DNA of 7,465 nt from Thermoflavifilum sp. (GTDB taxonomy: Bacteria > Bacteroidota > Bacteroidia > Chitinophagales > Chitinophagaceae): contig JADGHY010000102.1 in NCBI GenBank assembly GCA_019683625.1, positions 1 to 7,465 on the forward strand. The letters run 5' to 3'. This document shows positions 1 through 6,985 of the stretch, in pieces. How positions within the stretch are numbered: the stretch's first letter is position 1; every line of letters begins with the position of its first letter. The notes under the pieces are model-generated. The model saw only the letters and a list, made by a program, of their open reading frames with translations, did no database searches and was not told the origin of the DNA. The position numbers were made by a program, and so were the translations under genes.

Positions 1-517
1 CCTGCATGACTACGGATGCACCCTGAAATTGTTTACCCGCGATATTGCCAAGAACCTGGGCCTGTATGGAGAAATGCATCGTTTTATTCCGGTGCTGGCC
101 GCCATGCAGGGCGCCAGAATGACTGAAGTAGCTGTGCGGCATCATCCCCGCGTGCATGGGCGCTCTAAATATGGACTGGGACGTACGTTTAAAGTGCTAA
201 GCGATCTGCTGCTGGTAGTTTTCTTCCAGAAATATTTCCGCAGCCCCATGCATTTTTTCGGCCCCATCGGCCTGGTTGTGTTCCTGGCCGGATTGATCAT
301 CAACCTCTATCTGTTTGTCCTGAAGCTCAGCGGAGAAAAAATCGGCGAGAGACCTCTGCTGATCCTGGGCGTTATCCTCTTGCTGAGTGGCTTGCTGATT
401 GTTTTGTTTGGCTTCCTGATGGAAATCATGATGCGGATTTATTATGGTTCGCATCCCGAACGAAAATTCCAGGTGCGTGAAATCATTTCCCGAGGGACGA
501 CTGAAAGACATGACTGA
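1..517 (+). CDS. Polyprenyl-phosphate glycosyltransferase, GT2 family, C-terminal part (5' end outside window)
   Basis: The frame is open from base 2 with no start, so the gene begins upstream of the window; 171 residues are visible, ending at TGA 515-517. The visible part starts with LHDYGCTLKLFTRDI, then a conserved block HHPRVHGRSKYGLGR (residues about 47-61), which is typical of the end of the catalytic domain in GtrB/DPM1-like family 2 glycosyltransferases. Two membrane segments follow, at about residues 84-105 and 119-143, with a short charged tail. This layout (cytosolic GT-A domain plus two C-terminal membrane helices) is known for enzymes that move a sugar from a nucleotide donor to undecaprenyl phosphate. 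The sugar cannot be told, because the donor-binding N-terminus is missing. It is probably co-transcribed with the flippase-like gene 43 bases downstream. Family call is firm; exact function is not. Confidence 0.88.
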   Translation, partial: LHDYGCTLKLFTRDIAKNLGLYGEMHRFIPVLAAMQGARMTEVAVRHHPRVHGRSKYGLGRTFKVLSDLLLVVFFQKYFRSPMHFFGPIGLVVFLAGLIINLYLFVLKLSGEKIGERPLLILGVILLLSGLLIVLFGFLMEIMMRIYYGSHPERKFQVREIISRGTTERHD

Positions 518-560
518 GAAATGTGCCCCAGAAAATATTGATCATCCATAATACATTCGG

Positions 561-1430
561 GTGAAAACGATATTCAAGTGGCTATTCAAAATTTTGGTGA
601 CTGGTGCAGCGCTCTATTTCACCTTTCGAAAGGTAAACTGGTCACAAACCCAGGCCGTGCTGCTGCACACCCGCTTGCTGTGGTTTATCATTGCCCTACT
701 GTTATTTAATCTTTCTCAAATAAGCAGTGCATGGCGATTGTGGTTTTTCTATCGCGCACTGGATATCCCCTTTTCTTTTTTGCAAAATATTAAACTCTAT
801 TATATCGGCATGTTTTATAACCTGTTTTTGCCCGGAGGCATCGGAGGGGATGGATATAAAATTCATTACCTGTATCGCTTTAGCGGGAAATCATTAAAAT
901 CATTGTTTACGGCTACTTTGCTCGACCGTTTCCAGGGATTATGGGGATTATTAATCCTCTTATCAGGCATCATGGCCACAGCTAATGCCGGTTTGCCGGA
1001 TGGCCTGCAACGATATGCTCATATTGTTATGTTAAGTTTACTGGGTATATGCGGGATATATGTGGGTTTGGTGTGGATGATATTTCGCAGGTTTCGTGCT
1101 GTATTCTGGAAAACAGCCGCAGCGGCCATTCTGGTACAGGTCTGTCAGCTGCTGGCCGCATGGGCATTGCTGCAGGGCCTGGGCGTGGAAGACAAGATCA
1201 ACTTGTACTTGATTGTATTCCTTTGCAGCTCTATTGCGGCGGTTATTCCCTTTACCATTGGCGGCATGGGCGCACGAGAGCTGGTTTTTGCCTGGACCGC
1301 AACAGTTTTGCCTATCCAGGGCCATGAAGCAATTGCCATGAGCCTGCTATTTTTTCTGCTTACCGCTTTCAGCTCTTTTGCAGGTGCTTTTTTATCTATG
1401 CCCAAACAAACGCAGCTGTCATCCTCCTAA
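561..1430 (+). CDS. Flippase-like integral membrane protein (LPG synthase TM / UPF0104 family)
   Basis: This 289-residue protein is mostly hydrophobic, with about seven to eight likely membrane segments (roughly residues 5-22, 39-57, 78-92, 126-143, 153-175, 185-205, 213-231 and 257-280). It carries the landmarks of the lysylphosphatidylglycerol-synthase membrane domain family: NLFLPGGIGGDGYK at 87-100, LDRFQG at 121-126 and PFTIGGMGARE at 230-240. The soluble aminoacyl-transferase domain of MprF is absent, so a lysyl-PG synthase call is not justified; stand-alone members are usually annotated as flippase-like. The GTG at 561 is chosen because the frame is closed by TAA at 549-551 and no ATG lies between. 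No Shine-Dalgarno sequence is visible. Its position just after a polyprenyl-phosphate glycosyltransferase suggests, by inference, work on a lipid-linked sugar or on envelope lipid. Confidence 0.85.
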   Translation: MKTIFKWLFKILVTGAALYFTFRKVNWSQTQAVLLHTRLLWFIIALLLFNLSQISSAWRLWFFYRALDIPFSFLQNIKLYYIGMFYNLFLPGGIGGDGYKIHYLYRFSGKSLKSLFTATLLDRFQGLWGLLILLSGIMATANAGLPDGLQRYAHIVMLSLLGICGIYVGLVWMIFRRFRAVFWKTAAAAILVQVCQLLAAWALLQGLGVEDKINLYLIVFLCSSIAAVIPFTIGGMGARELVFAWTATVLPIQGHEAIAMSLLFFLLTAFSSFAGAFLSMPKQTQLSSS

Positions 1431-1521
1431 AATCATCTACCAATGAGCGTTTCCGAGTTTTTGATGTATATCCTTTTGAAGATTTAACAATTTCGTGTCA
1501 ATCTCTTCAATAATCCTGCAC

Positions 1522-1529
1522 TATTTTTG
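1522..1529 (+). promoter_or_regulatory. Candidate Bacteroidetes -7 promoter box (TATTTTTG)
   Basis: TATTTTTG matches the Bacteroidetes -7 consensus TAnnTTTG exactly and lies in the AT-rich intergenic stretch 1431-1643, on the strand of the small ORF at 1644. I see no good TTTG -33 partner 19-21 bases upstream. The implied leader would be a little over 100 bases. In AT-rich DNA a match of this size can arise by chance. Confidence 0.25.
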
Positions 1530-1643
1530 CAATGGTTTTGAACAAAATTCAACAGTAGCTCCTCCTTCTGTATCCCCCTACCCTTTTGAATATTGTTTTA
1601 CGTACACTTTTTATTATTTAAGGATTTAAAAACACATCATACT

Positions 1644-1844
1644 ATGGAAAAGACAAATTTAACGCCTAAGGTGGAAGTGAATCTGAATGGCTTAGTTGTG
1701 GAAGAAAGACTGGCAAAGCATGTTACAGCTGGCACTCGCAAAGCCAAACCAACTGTTTTTGGTTACGCAGACCTGTGGAAATGCCAAAAACAATTCAAAC
1801 CCAGAAAGCCCATCCTCAACAGGATCATGCATACCACCCTTTAA
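1644..1844 (+). CDS. Small basic hypothetical protein (66 aa)
   Basis: ATG at 1644 opens a 66-codon frame ending in TAA 1842-1844. The same frame is open further up to an ATG at 1593, but the extra 17 residues are hydrophobic and come from AT-rich leader-like DNA, so 1644 is preferred. The product is basic (13 Lys/Arg against 5 Asp/Glu), has one Cys (C47), no membrane segment and no signal peptide. Its C-terminal third holds FGYADLWKCQKQFKPRKP. The ADLW-x-x-Q part reminds me of other small uncharacterised Bacteroidetes proteins, but this is an impression from memory. It stands alone between the membrane-protein gene and the convergent arg operon, and is followed within 10 bases by a hairpin with a T tract, which supports an expressed unit. 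I do not recognise a family and assign no function. Confidence 0.55.
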   Translation: MEKTNLTPKVEVNLNGLVVEERLAKHVTAGTRKAKPTVFGYADLWKCQKQFKPRKPILNRIMHTTL

Positions 1845-1852
1845 CACCATTT

Positions 1853-1893
1853 CATGTAGAGACGGCATTGCTGCACGTCTCTACATGCTTTTT
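1853..1893 (+). terminator. Intrinsic terminator-like hairpin shared by convergent genes
   Basis: The arms CATGTAGAGACG (1853-1864) and CGTCTCTACATG (1876-1887) are perfect 12-bp reverse complements around an 11-base loop. On the + strand the stem is followed by CTTTTT (1888-1893) and more pyrimidines, which suits termination of the small ORF ending at 1844. On the - strand the stem is followed by AAATGG, not a T tract, so it would be a weaker terminator for the arg operon. The right arm contains the last sense codon and the TAG stop (1881-1883) of argE. Confidence 0.75.
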
Positions 1894-2963
1894 CTCTTCT
1901 CCTCAAAGACTTCCTCCAACAACATAATATAGGTTTCTATGCCCTCTTTGATTTCGTGCAGATAGATAAATTCATCTGCACTGTGTGAACGGGCTGAGTC
2001 GCCGGGCCCTATTTTAACGGATGGACCCGGAATCAATGCCTGATCAGAAGTAGTAGGCGAGCCATATAATTGTTTACCGATTTTCTGTGCGGCCCGCACA
2101 ACAGGATGATCAAGCGGAATCGAAGAGCTGCGCATGCGCAGGGAACGAGGCTTTACCTCACAGCCAACATGTTTGCGCACAATATCCAGAATTTCCTCGT
2201 GGGTATATACGTCCGTCACCCGAATATCCACCGTAAAATGGCAACAGGCAGGCACTACATTATGTTGCTGTCCGGCCTGGATCACTGTTACATTCATATG
2301 CACTTGACCCAGCATGGGAGAAACCTTTGGGAAGCTAAAGCTGCGAAACCATTCAATATCGGGCAAAGCCTTGTAAATCGCATTTTCTCCCTCCTGGCGG
2401 GCCGCATGCCCTGCTTTCCCATGGCTGACGCAATCCAGTACCAATAAACCTTTTTCAGCTACGGCCATCTGGGTTAAGGTGGGCTCTCCCACTATGGCAA
2501 AGGCAAACCCGGGTAACTGCGGCAAGATGCTTTCAATGCCATGCTCACCCGAGATCTCTTCTTCAGCAGTAGCTGTGAGGATGAGGTTGTAGGGCAAATC
2601 AGGCCGATCATAAAAATGCAAAAAAGCTGCTATCAAGGCCACCAAACAGCCACCGGCGTCATTACTGCCCAGGCCGTAAAGCCGATCTTCTTCGATAACC
2701 GGATCAAAGGGATCACGCGTATAGGCTGGATTGGGCTTAACCGTGTCGTGATGTGAATTTAACAGGATGCCGGGCTTGGCAGCGTCAAAATAACGGTTAA
2801 CGGCCCAGACATTGTTCAGGTGACGATGAACCGGCACCTGATGTTTTTCCAGGAATCCGGCAATAAGCCGGGCAGTTTGCTCCTCCTCCCGGCTAAAGGA
2901 AGGCGTAGCAATGAGTTGGCGCAATAAGGCCACAGCCTCATGATATAAAGAAGTATTCCACAT
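1881..2963 (-). CDS. argE: M20 family metallo-deacylase, probable N-acylcitrulline deacylase (ArgE type)
   Basis: This 360-residue protein is a zinc aminoacylase of the M20/DapE-ArgE family. Visible metal and catalytic residues are HHD at 71-73, GSNDAGG with bridging D102, E134-E135 (general base and ligand), GEPT with E160, and H327 in the HSADEF block. The dimerisation domain lies roughly between residues 175 and 280. In a pathway using an argF'-type carbamoyltransferase the acyl group stays on through the citrulline stage, so the expected reaction is hydrolysis of N-acetyl- or N-succinylcitrulline to citrulline. This role rests on context, since the fold alone does not separate ArgE, DapE and related enzymes. 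It is the last gene of the arg operon, 42 bases after argB, the widest gap in the run. Its stop codon lies inside the shared hairpin. ATG at 2963 fits the family N-terminus. Confidence 0.87.
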   Translation of the reverse strand: MWNTSLYHEAVALLRQLIATPSFSREEEQTARLIAGFLEKHQVPVHRHLNNVWAVNRYFDAAKPGILLNSHHDTVKPNPAYTRDPFDPVIEEDRLYGLGSNDAGGCLVALIAAFLHFYDRPDLPYNLILTATAEEEISGEHGIESILPQLPGFAFAIVGEPTLTQMAVAEKGLLVLDCVSHGKAGHAARQEGENAIYKALPDIEWFRSFSFPKVSPMLGQVHMNVTVIQAGQQHNVVPACCHFTVDIRVTDVYTHEEILDIVRKHVGCEVKPRSLRMRSSSIPLDHPVVRAAQKIGKQLYGSPTTSDQALIPGPSVKIGPGDSARSHSADEFIYLHEIKEGIETYIMLLEEVFEEKRKSM

Positions 2964-3005
2964 AACATGCGTTTAAGGAAAATAAAAAATCAGCAGGCTT
3001 TTGCT

Positions 3006-3827
3006 TTACAAGCAGATGATGGTACCTACCGCACTTGGTGCGGGCAGAGCCTGTTCTGCAAGTGCCGATAAAGCACGGGCATGCCCGATAATTACTTGTT
3101 TCACGCCGGCACGACAGGCCGCAAAGGCATTTTCCAGTTTAGGTAAAATACCATCGCGTAAAGCCCCTTCTTGCAAAAGATGCTGGACATCGTCCGGACG
3201 AATCCTCGGAATCACGGAATCAGGATCGTGGGGATCACGTAACACACCTTTTTGATCAAAACAAAATACAAGCTGTACTTCATAGTGGGCGGCAAGAGCC
3301 ACTGCCACCGAAGAGGCAATGGTATCGGCATTGGTATTGAGCAAATGGCCTTGCCCGTCGTGGGTAAGCGGGGCTAACACCGGCACCTGTCCGGATTCGA
3401 GTAAGGTCTCAAAAGCCTCCACCCGAATGCCTTCGGCTGAAAGATCGCCCACCCAACCATAATCCAGTTCTTTTACTGGGCGTTTCACGGCCCGCATGGC
3501 ATTCATATCGGCCCCGGTGAGCCCGATGGCCGGGCATCCCAATGCCTGCAGCCGGGCTACCAGCTGCTTATTAATGAGTCCGCCATACACCATGGTTACC
3601 AACTCCAAGGCGGCATCATCGGTGATGCGACGCCCCTGGACATATTTGCTGGCTATGCCTAACCGCTCACCGATACGGGTAGCCAGTTTACCCCCACCAT
3701 GCACCAGGATTTTCAAGCCAGGCAATGCTGCAAAATCATGCAAAAACGTTTCACAAGCAGCGGGATCGTCAATAACCTGGCCGCCGATCTTAATCACATA
3801 AAGCCCGGATGATGGGGTTTTTGCCAT
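3006..3827 (-). CDS. argB: N-acylglutamate kinase (acetyl- or succinylglutamate kinase)
   Basis: This 273-residue amino-acid-kinase-family protein phosphorylates the gamma-carboxylate of N-acylglutamate, the second step of arginine synthesis. Visible landmarks are KIGG at 13-16 (catalytic Lys13), VHGGGK at 42-47 (acyl-glutamate and phosphate binding), TGADMNA at 104-110, LNTNADTIASSVA at 163-175 and the second active-site lysine in GILPKLENA (Lys230). The protein begins only about ten residues before the first strand, so the extra N-terminal helix that makes hexameric kinases sensitive to arginine is absent; an E. coli-like, arginine-insensitive form is inferred. Whether it takes acetyl- or succinylglutamate cannot be read here, but the neighbouring ArgF' points to succinyl. 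It starts 12 bases after argF' ends. Confidence 0.93.
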   Translation of the reverse strand: MAKTPSSGLYVIKIGGQVIDDPAACETFLHDFAALPGLKILVHGGGKLATRIGERLGIASKYVQGRRITDDAALELVTMVYGGLINKQLVARLQALGCPAIGLTGADMNAMRAVKRPVKELDYGWVGDLSAEGIRVEAFETLLESGQVPVLAPLTHDGQGHLLNTNADTIASSVAVALAAHYEVQLVFCFDQKGVLRDPHDPDSVIPRIRPDDVQHLLQEGALRDGILPKLENAFAACRAGVKQVIIGHARALSALAEQALPAPSAVGTIICL

Positions 3828-3839
3828 AAAAACTTCTCA

Positions 3840-4796
3840 TTAGAGATGCTGCAAAATTTCACTCAATACCGCTTGCGCAGCCCATACCCGATTCGCAGCC
3901 TGCTGGGTGACGATGCTGTGTGGGCCATCGAGGATTTCATCACTCAGCTCCACATTCCGTCGTACCGGCAAGCAATGCATCACTTTAGCATCACGGGTAA
4001 GGGATAATTTTTCTTCGGTAAGCATCCATTCCGGATCATTGCTGTAAATCTTTCCATAATCGCGATAGGTGCTCCAGTTTTTCACATACACAAAATCGGC
4101 ATCGCGCAAGGCTTCGTTTTGATCGTAGGTGATATAGGCTCCCCGGGTAAAAGACTCATCCAGCTCATAATCTTCCGGATGGGTAATCACAAATTCCGCT
4201 TTTCCCCAGGCATTCACCCATTGAGCGAAGCTGTTGGCCACGCACTGCGGAAGGGGTTTCACGTGCGGGGCCCAGGTGAGTACCACCTTAGGTCGGGCCT
4301 TGCTGTTGGGCCAGTATTCATGCATCGTGATCAGGTCAGTAAGGCTTTGCAGGGGATGCAGTGTGGCACTCTCCAGGCTTACCACCGGCACACCTGCATA
4401 TTTCACAAACTGGCGAATGTACAATTCACTATAATCTTCTTCCCGGTTGACCAGTGTCGGGAAGGTACGGATACAAAGGATGTCAAAATATTTTCCCAGA
4501 ATGGGTGCTGCATCTTTTACATGTTCACTGGTATTTCCACTCATAATGGCTCCTTCCTCAAATTCCAGGGCCCAGCCTTCTTTATCTACATTGAACACCA
4601 TCACTTCCATACCCAAATAACGGGCAGCAATCTGGGTGCTAAGCCTCGTGCGCAGGCTTGGATTCAGAAACAAGAGCCCTACCCGTTTGTTCTTCCCGAG
4701 ATGTTGGTCTTTCCAGGGATTGGCTTTGTAATCCAGCGCCCGTTGAATGAGCGCATCCAGATCTTGTACATCGTGCACGGAAAGAAAATGTTTCAT
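3840..4796 (-). CDS. argF': N-acylornithine carbamoyltransferase, predicted N-succinylornithine type (SOTCase)
   Basis: This 318-residue transcarbamylase moves the carbamoyl group from carbamoyl phosphate to an N-acylated ornithine. Carbamoyl-phosphate motifs are NPSLRTR at 45-51, HPLQ at 147-150 and HCLPVRR at 274-280. The EGW block with Trp75 and the VKNW block with Lys239 are found in the acylornithine enzymes and not in ordinary ornithine carbamoyltransferase. The residue that discriminates substrates (Glu92 in Xanthomonas campestris AOTCase, Pro90 in Bacteroides fragilis SOTCase) is Ser90 here, in GNTSEH. From published mutants as I recall them, Glu92 to Ser turns the Xanthomonas enzyme into a succinylornithine enzyme, so SOTCase is predicted. 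ATG at 4796 gives MKHFLSVHDV, matching the relatives' N-termini, and leaves an 11-base gap to argD. An in-frame TTG at 4811, overlapping the argD stop, would add five residues. Confidence 0.92.
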   Translation of the reverse strand: MKHFLSVHDVQDLDALIQRALDYKANPWKDQHLGKNKRVGLLFLNPSLRTRLSTQIAARYLGMEVMVFNVDKEGWALEFEEGAIMSGNTSEHVKDAAPILGKYFDILCIRTFPTLVNREEDYSELYIRQFVKYAGVPVVSLESATLHPLQSLTDLITMHEYWPNSKARPKVVLTWAPHVKPLPQCVANSFAQWVNAWGKAEFVITHPEDYELDESFTRGAYITYDQNEALRDADFVYVKNWSTYRDYGKIYSNDPEWMLTEEKLSLTRDAKVMHCLPVRRNVELSDEILDGPHSIVTQQAANRVWAAQAVLSEILQHL

Positions 4797-4807
4797 GGTG
4801 TTTATAC

Positions 4808-5980
4808 TCAATATTTTTGGCCGTTTTGAAATGAAATAGATGTTTCTGGTTTACCCATTTCTTGCAGCGATTGCCGGAAGGCTTTCAGGAAGAAAGAAGC
4901 CTCTTCCTCCTGCAGGCTCAGGGGGGGAAGCAGGCGAATGGTATGGGGCTTTGCTTCACCGGTGAGGATCCTGTGGCGATGCAACAAGTGTTGCCTTAGC
5001 CCGGCAAAAGCAGGTTGAGGATCCAGTCCGATCATAAGCCCACGGCCACGGATATTTTCTACCTCCGGAATTTGTTTCAGCTCCCCGATCAACCATGCAC
5101 CTATCTGAGCAGCATGGGCTATCAGATCCTCCTGTTCCATGACCTCCAGCACAGCCAATGCCGCTGCACAAGCCAGATAACCGCCGCCAAATGTGGTGCC
5201 CAACATACCCTTTTTGGGTTTGATATCGGGATGAATCAACACTCCGCCGATGGGAAAGCCATTGCCCATCCCCTTTGCCATGGTGATGAGATGCGGTTTG
5301 ATGCCTGCATGCTGATGAGCAAAAAAATGGCCTGTGCGCCCGTAGCCCGATTGCACTTCGTCCAAAATCAACAGGCAGCCATGGGCTTCACAAAGGGCGG
5401 CAAGCTGTTGAAGAAACTGATCGTCGGGCACACGAATACCCCCCACGCCCTGGATGCCTTCAATGATCACGGCAGCCACCTCATGGTTAATGGCTTCTTG
5501 CAACGCCTGAATATCGTTCAGGGGCACAAAATGCACGTCGTGCTGGGTGTTAAAAGGGGCTTGAATGGCCGGCTGATCGGTGACAGATACGGCACCCGAG
5601 GTACGGCCATGAAATGATTTTTGAAAGGCGATGACCCGCTTCCGACCTGTCAGGAAAGAAGCCAGTTTTAGTGCATTCTCATTGGCTTCAGCTCCGGAGT
5701 TGCAGAGAAAAAGCTGATAATCAGGATAACCGCTTAACCTGCCCAATCTTTCTGCCAGCTCTTCCTGCAGAGGATTGATGACACTATTAGAGTAAAAAGC
5801 GATTTGCTTGAGTTGTTGCTCAATGCGACGCACATAATGCGGGTGGCTATGCCCAATCGAAATCACTGCATGGCCTCCATACAAATCCAGGTAACGATTT
5901 CCCTGGTTATCCCACAAATAGCGGCCTTCGGCTCTGACTGGCGTAATGGGCAACAACTGATACACATCGAAAACTGGCAT
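4808..5980 (-). CDS. argD: N-acylornithine aminotransferase, PLP-dependent class III
   Basis: This 390-residue class-III aminotransferase converts N-acylglutamate semialdehyde to N-acylornithine, with glutamate as amino donor. Features in order are GGHAVISIGHSHP at 35-47, the cofactor phosphate loop NSGAEANE at 94-101, FHGRT at 123-127, LDEVQSGYGRTG at 206-217 with Asp207 for the PLP ring nitrogen, and ITMAKGMGNGFPIGG with Lys236 as the PLP-binding lysine. GTTFGGG (261-267) and RLLPPL near the C-terminus are also typical. Length matches the family, apart from a polar tail of about 15 residues. The same fold serves in ornithine, GABA and succinylornithine catabolism, but its position between argC and argF' settles the biosynthetic role. 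It starts 12 bases after argC ends, without a strong Shine-Dalgarno sequence. Confidence 0.94.
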   Translation of the reverse strand: MPVFDVYQLLPITPVRAEGRYLWDNQGNRYLDLYGGHAVISIGHSHPHYVRRIEQQLKQIAFYSNSVINPLQEELAERLGRLSGYPDYQLFLCNSGAEANENALKLASFLTGRKRVIAFQKSFHGRTSGAVSVTDQPAIQAPFNTQHDVHFVPLNDIQALQEAINHEVAAVIIEGIQGVGGIRVPDDQFLQQLAALCEAHGCLLILDEVQSGYGRTGHFFAHQHAGIKPHLITMAKGMGNGFPIGGVLIHPDIKPKKGMLGTTFGGGYLACAAALAVLEVMEQEDLIAHAAQIGAWLIGELKQIPEVENIRGRGLMIGLDPQPAFAGLRQHLLHRHRILTGEAKPHTIRLLPPLSLQEEEASFFLKAFRQSLQEMGKPETSISFQNGQKY

Positions 5981-5992
5981 GATCTCAGGCTT

Positions 5993-6985
5993 TTAAAATA
6001 CACTTGCTTTTAACTGTAATCCCAGCGTTTCCTCCCATCCCATCATCAGATTCAGGTTTTGAACGGCTTGCCCTGAAGCGCCTTTGATAAGATTATCCTC
6101 CACCGAATGCACGACCAGCTGATCGCCAACTTTTTCCGGATAAATCAACACCTTATTGGTATTTACTACCTGTTTGATGTCCACCATTTCCCGGCTCAGA
6201 TGGGTAAATGGATGAGCAGCATAGTAATCTTCATACAGGCCAAACACTTCATCCTGGCTAAGCCGGCACTGAAGCTGAGAGCTCACAAAGATACCCCGGG
6301 TGAAATCACCTCTCCAGGGAATGAAGAACAATTGGCCGTTATAGCCCGGCTGGAGCGCGGTGAGGGTTTGGCGGATTTCCCGGAGATGTTGATGGGTGAG
6401 GGTTTTATAGGCATTTACATTATTGGCGCGCCAGGAGAAATGGGTGGTGGCCTGTAATTTCTGACCGGCGCCCGTGGAGCCCGTGATGGCCGTGGTGTGC
6501 ACATCGCCGAGCAGTCCTGCTTTAGCCAGCGGCAATAACCCCAGCTGAATGGCTGTGGCAAAGCATCCGGGATTGGCAATATCATGAGCCTGGCAGATGC
6601 GCTCCCGCTGCCATTCGGGAAGGCCATACACGAATTGGCGTCCATTGAGGCGGGAGCATTCCTGCAAGCGAAAATCCTGACTCAGATCAATGATCCGTAC
6701 ATGATCAGGCGCAGGATGTTCCTGCAGAAAGCGCGATGATTCACCGTGTCCCATGCAGAGAAACCAAACATCTGCGGCTTCGTGGGGTTCGGCAGCAAAC
6801 AGCATATCCGTATCGCCCAACAGATCCCGATGTACCTGATACAAAGGCTCACCTGCATGGCTGCGGCTATGCACAAAACTGATTTCCACCCGGGGATGAT
6901 GCAGCAAGATACGAATGAGCTCTCCGCCGGCATATCCCGCCCCGCCAATGATGCCAACCTTGATTTTTTCCTGCACCGTACTCAT
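5993..6985 (-). CDS. argC: N-acyl-gamma-glutamyl-phosphate reductase
   Basis: This 330-residue enzyme reduces N-acylglutamyl phosphate to the semialdehyde with NADPH, the step after ArgB. The N-terminus has the nucleotide-binding loop GIIGGAGYAGGE (11-22), and the nucleophile is Cys141 in NPGCFAT. Also typical are AITGSTGAGQ (166-175), HFSW (182-185) and NLIKGASGQAVQN (298-310). The usual HLxPxxRGI stretch with the active-site histidine is replaced by FFIPWRGDFTRGI (220-232), which lacks a histidine; I recall the same pattern in Bacteroides ArgC, so it looks like a lineage feature and not a defect. The start codon overlaps the argG stop as ATGA, and argD follows after 12 bases, so translation is probably coupled along the operon. 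Confidence 0.94.
   Translation of the reverse strand: MSTVQEKIKVGIIGGAGYAGGELIRILLHHPRVEISFVHSRSHAGEPLYQVHRDLLGDTDMLFAAEPHEAADVWFLCMGHGESSRFLQEHPAPDHVRIIDLSQDFRLQECSRLNGRQFVYGLPEWQRERICQAHDIANPGCFATAIQLGLLPLAKAGLLGDVHTTAITGSTGAGQKLQATTHFSWRANNVNAYKTLTHQHLREIRQTLTALQPGYNGQLFFIPWRGDFTRGIFVSSQLQCRLSQDEVFGLYEDYYAAHPFTHLSREMVDIKQVVNTNKVLIYPEKVGDQLVVHSVEDNLIKGASGQAVQNLNLMMGWEETLGLQLKASVF
6982..6985 (-). other. ATGA start/stop overlap linking argG and argC
   Basis: On the - strand the bases 6985 to 6982 read ATGA. ATG is the argC start and TGA the argG stop, a four-base overlap of the kind that allows ribosomes to reinitiate. No Shine-Dalgarno sequence is obvious before it, which makes coupling a plausible way for argC to be translated. 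Confidence 0.85.

Noticed and set aside
561..1430. Reading the membrane protein as lysylphosphatidylglycerol synthase (MprF)
   Set aside because: Only the membrane part of that family is present; the C-terminal aminoacyl-transferase domain is missing and the stop is followed by non-coding DNA.
1475..1510. Weak inverted repeat TTGAAGATT / AATCTCTTCAA after the flippase-like gene
   Set aside because: The stem is broken by a bulge, has low G+C and no following T tract, so I do not call it a terminator.
1472..1590. Direct repeat of CCTTTTGAA at 1472-1480 and 1582-1590
   Set aside because: Nine bases in AT-rich DNA, with no shared flanks and no suitable -7 box at promoter spacing, is compatible with chance.
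2980..3008. Possible attenuator between argB and argE on the - strand (AGCA/TGCT stem then a T6 run)
   Set aside because: The stem is only four base pairs, too weak to claim, though the 42-base gap is wider than others in the operon.
3840..4796. Ordinary ornithine carbamoyltransferase (ArgF)
   Set aside because: The EGW block, HPLQ/NPSLRTR forms and neighbouring M20 deacylase fit the acylornithine branch, and its N-terminus resembles SOTCase/AOTCase.
4119..4829. Long + strand open frame of 236 codons antisense to argF'
   Set aside because: It lies opposite a strongly supported gene and its translation shows no recognisable domain; it is a codon-bias shadow.
5015..5617. 200-codon + strand open frame antisense to argD
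   Set aside because: It mirrors a clear aminotransferase gene and has no family features or start signals.
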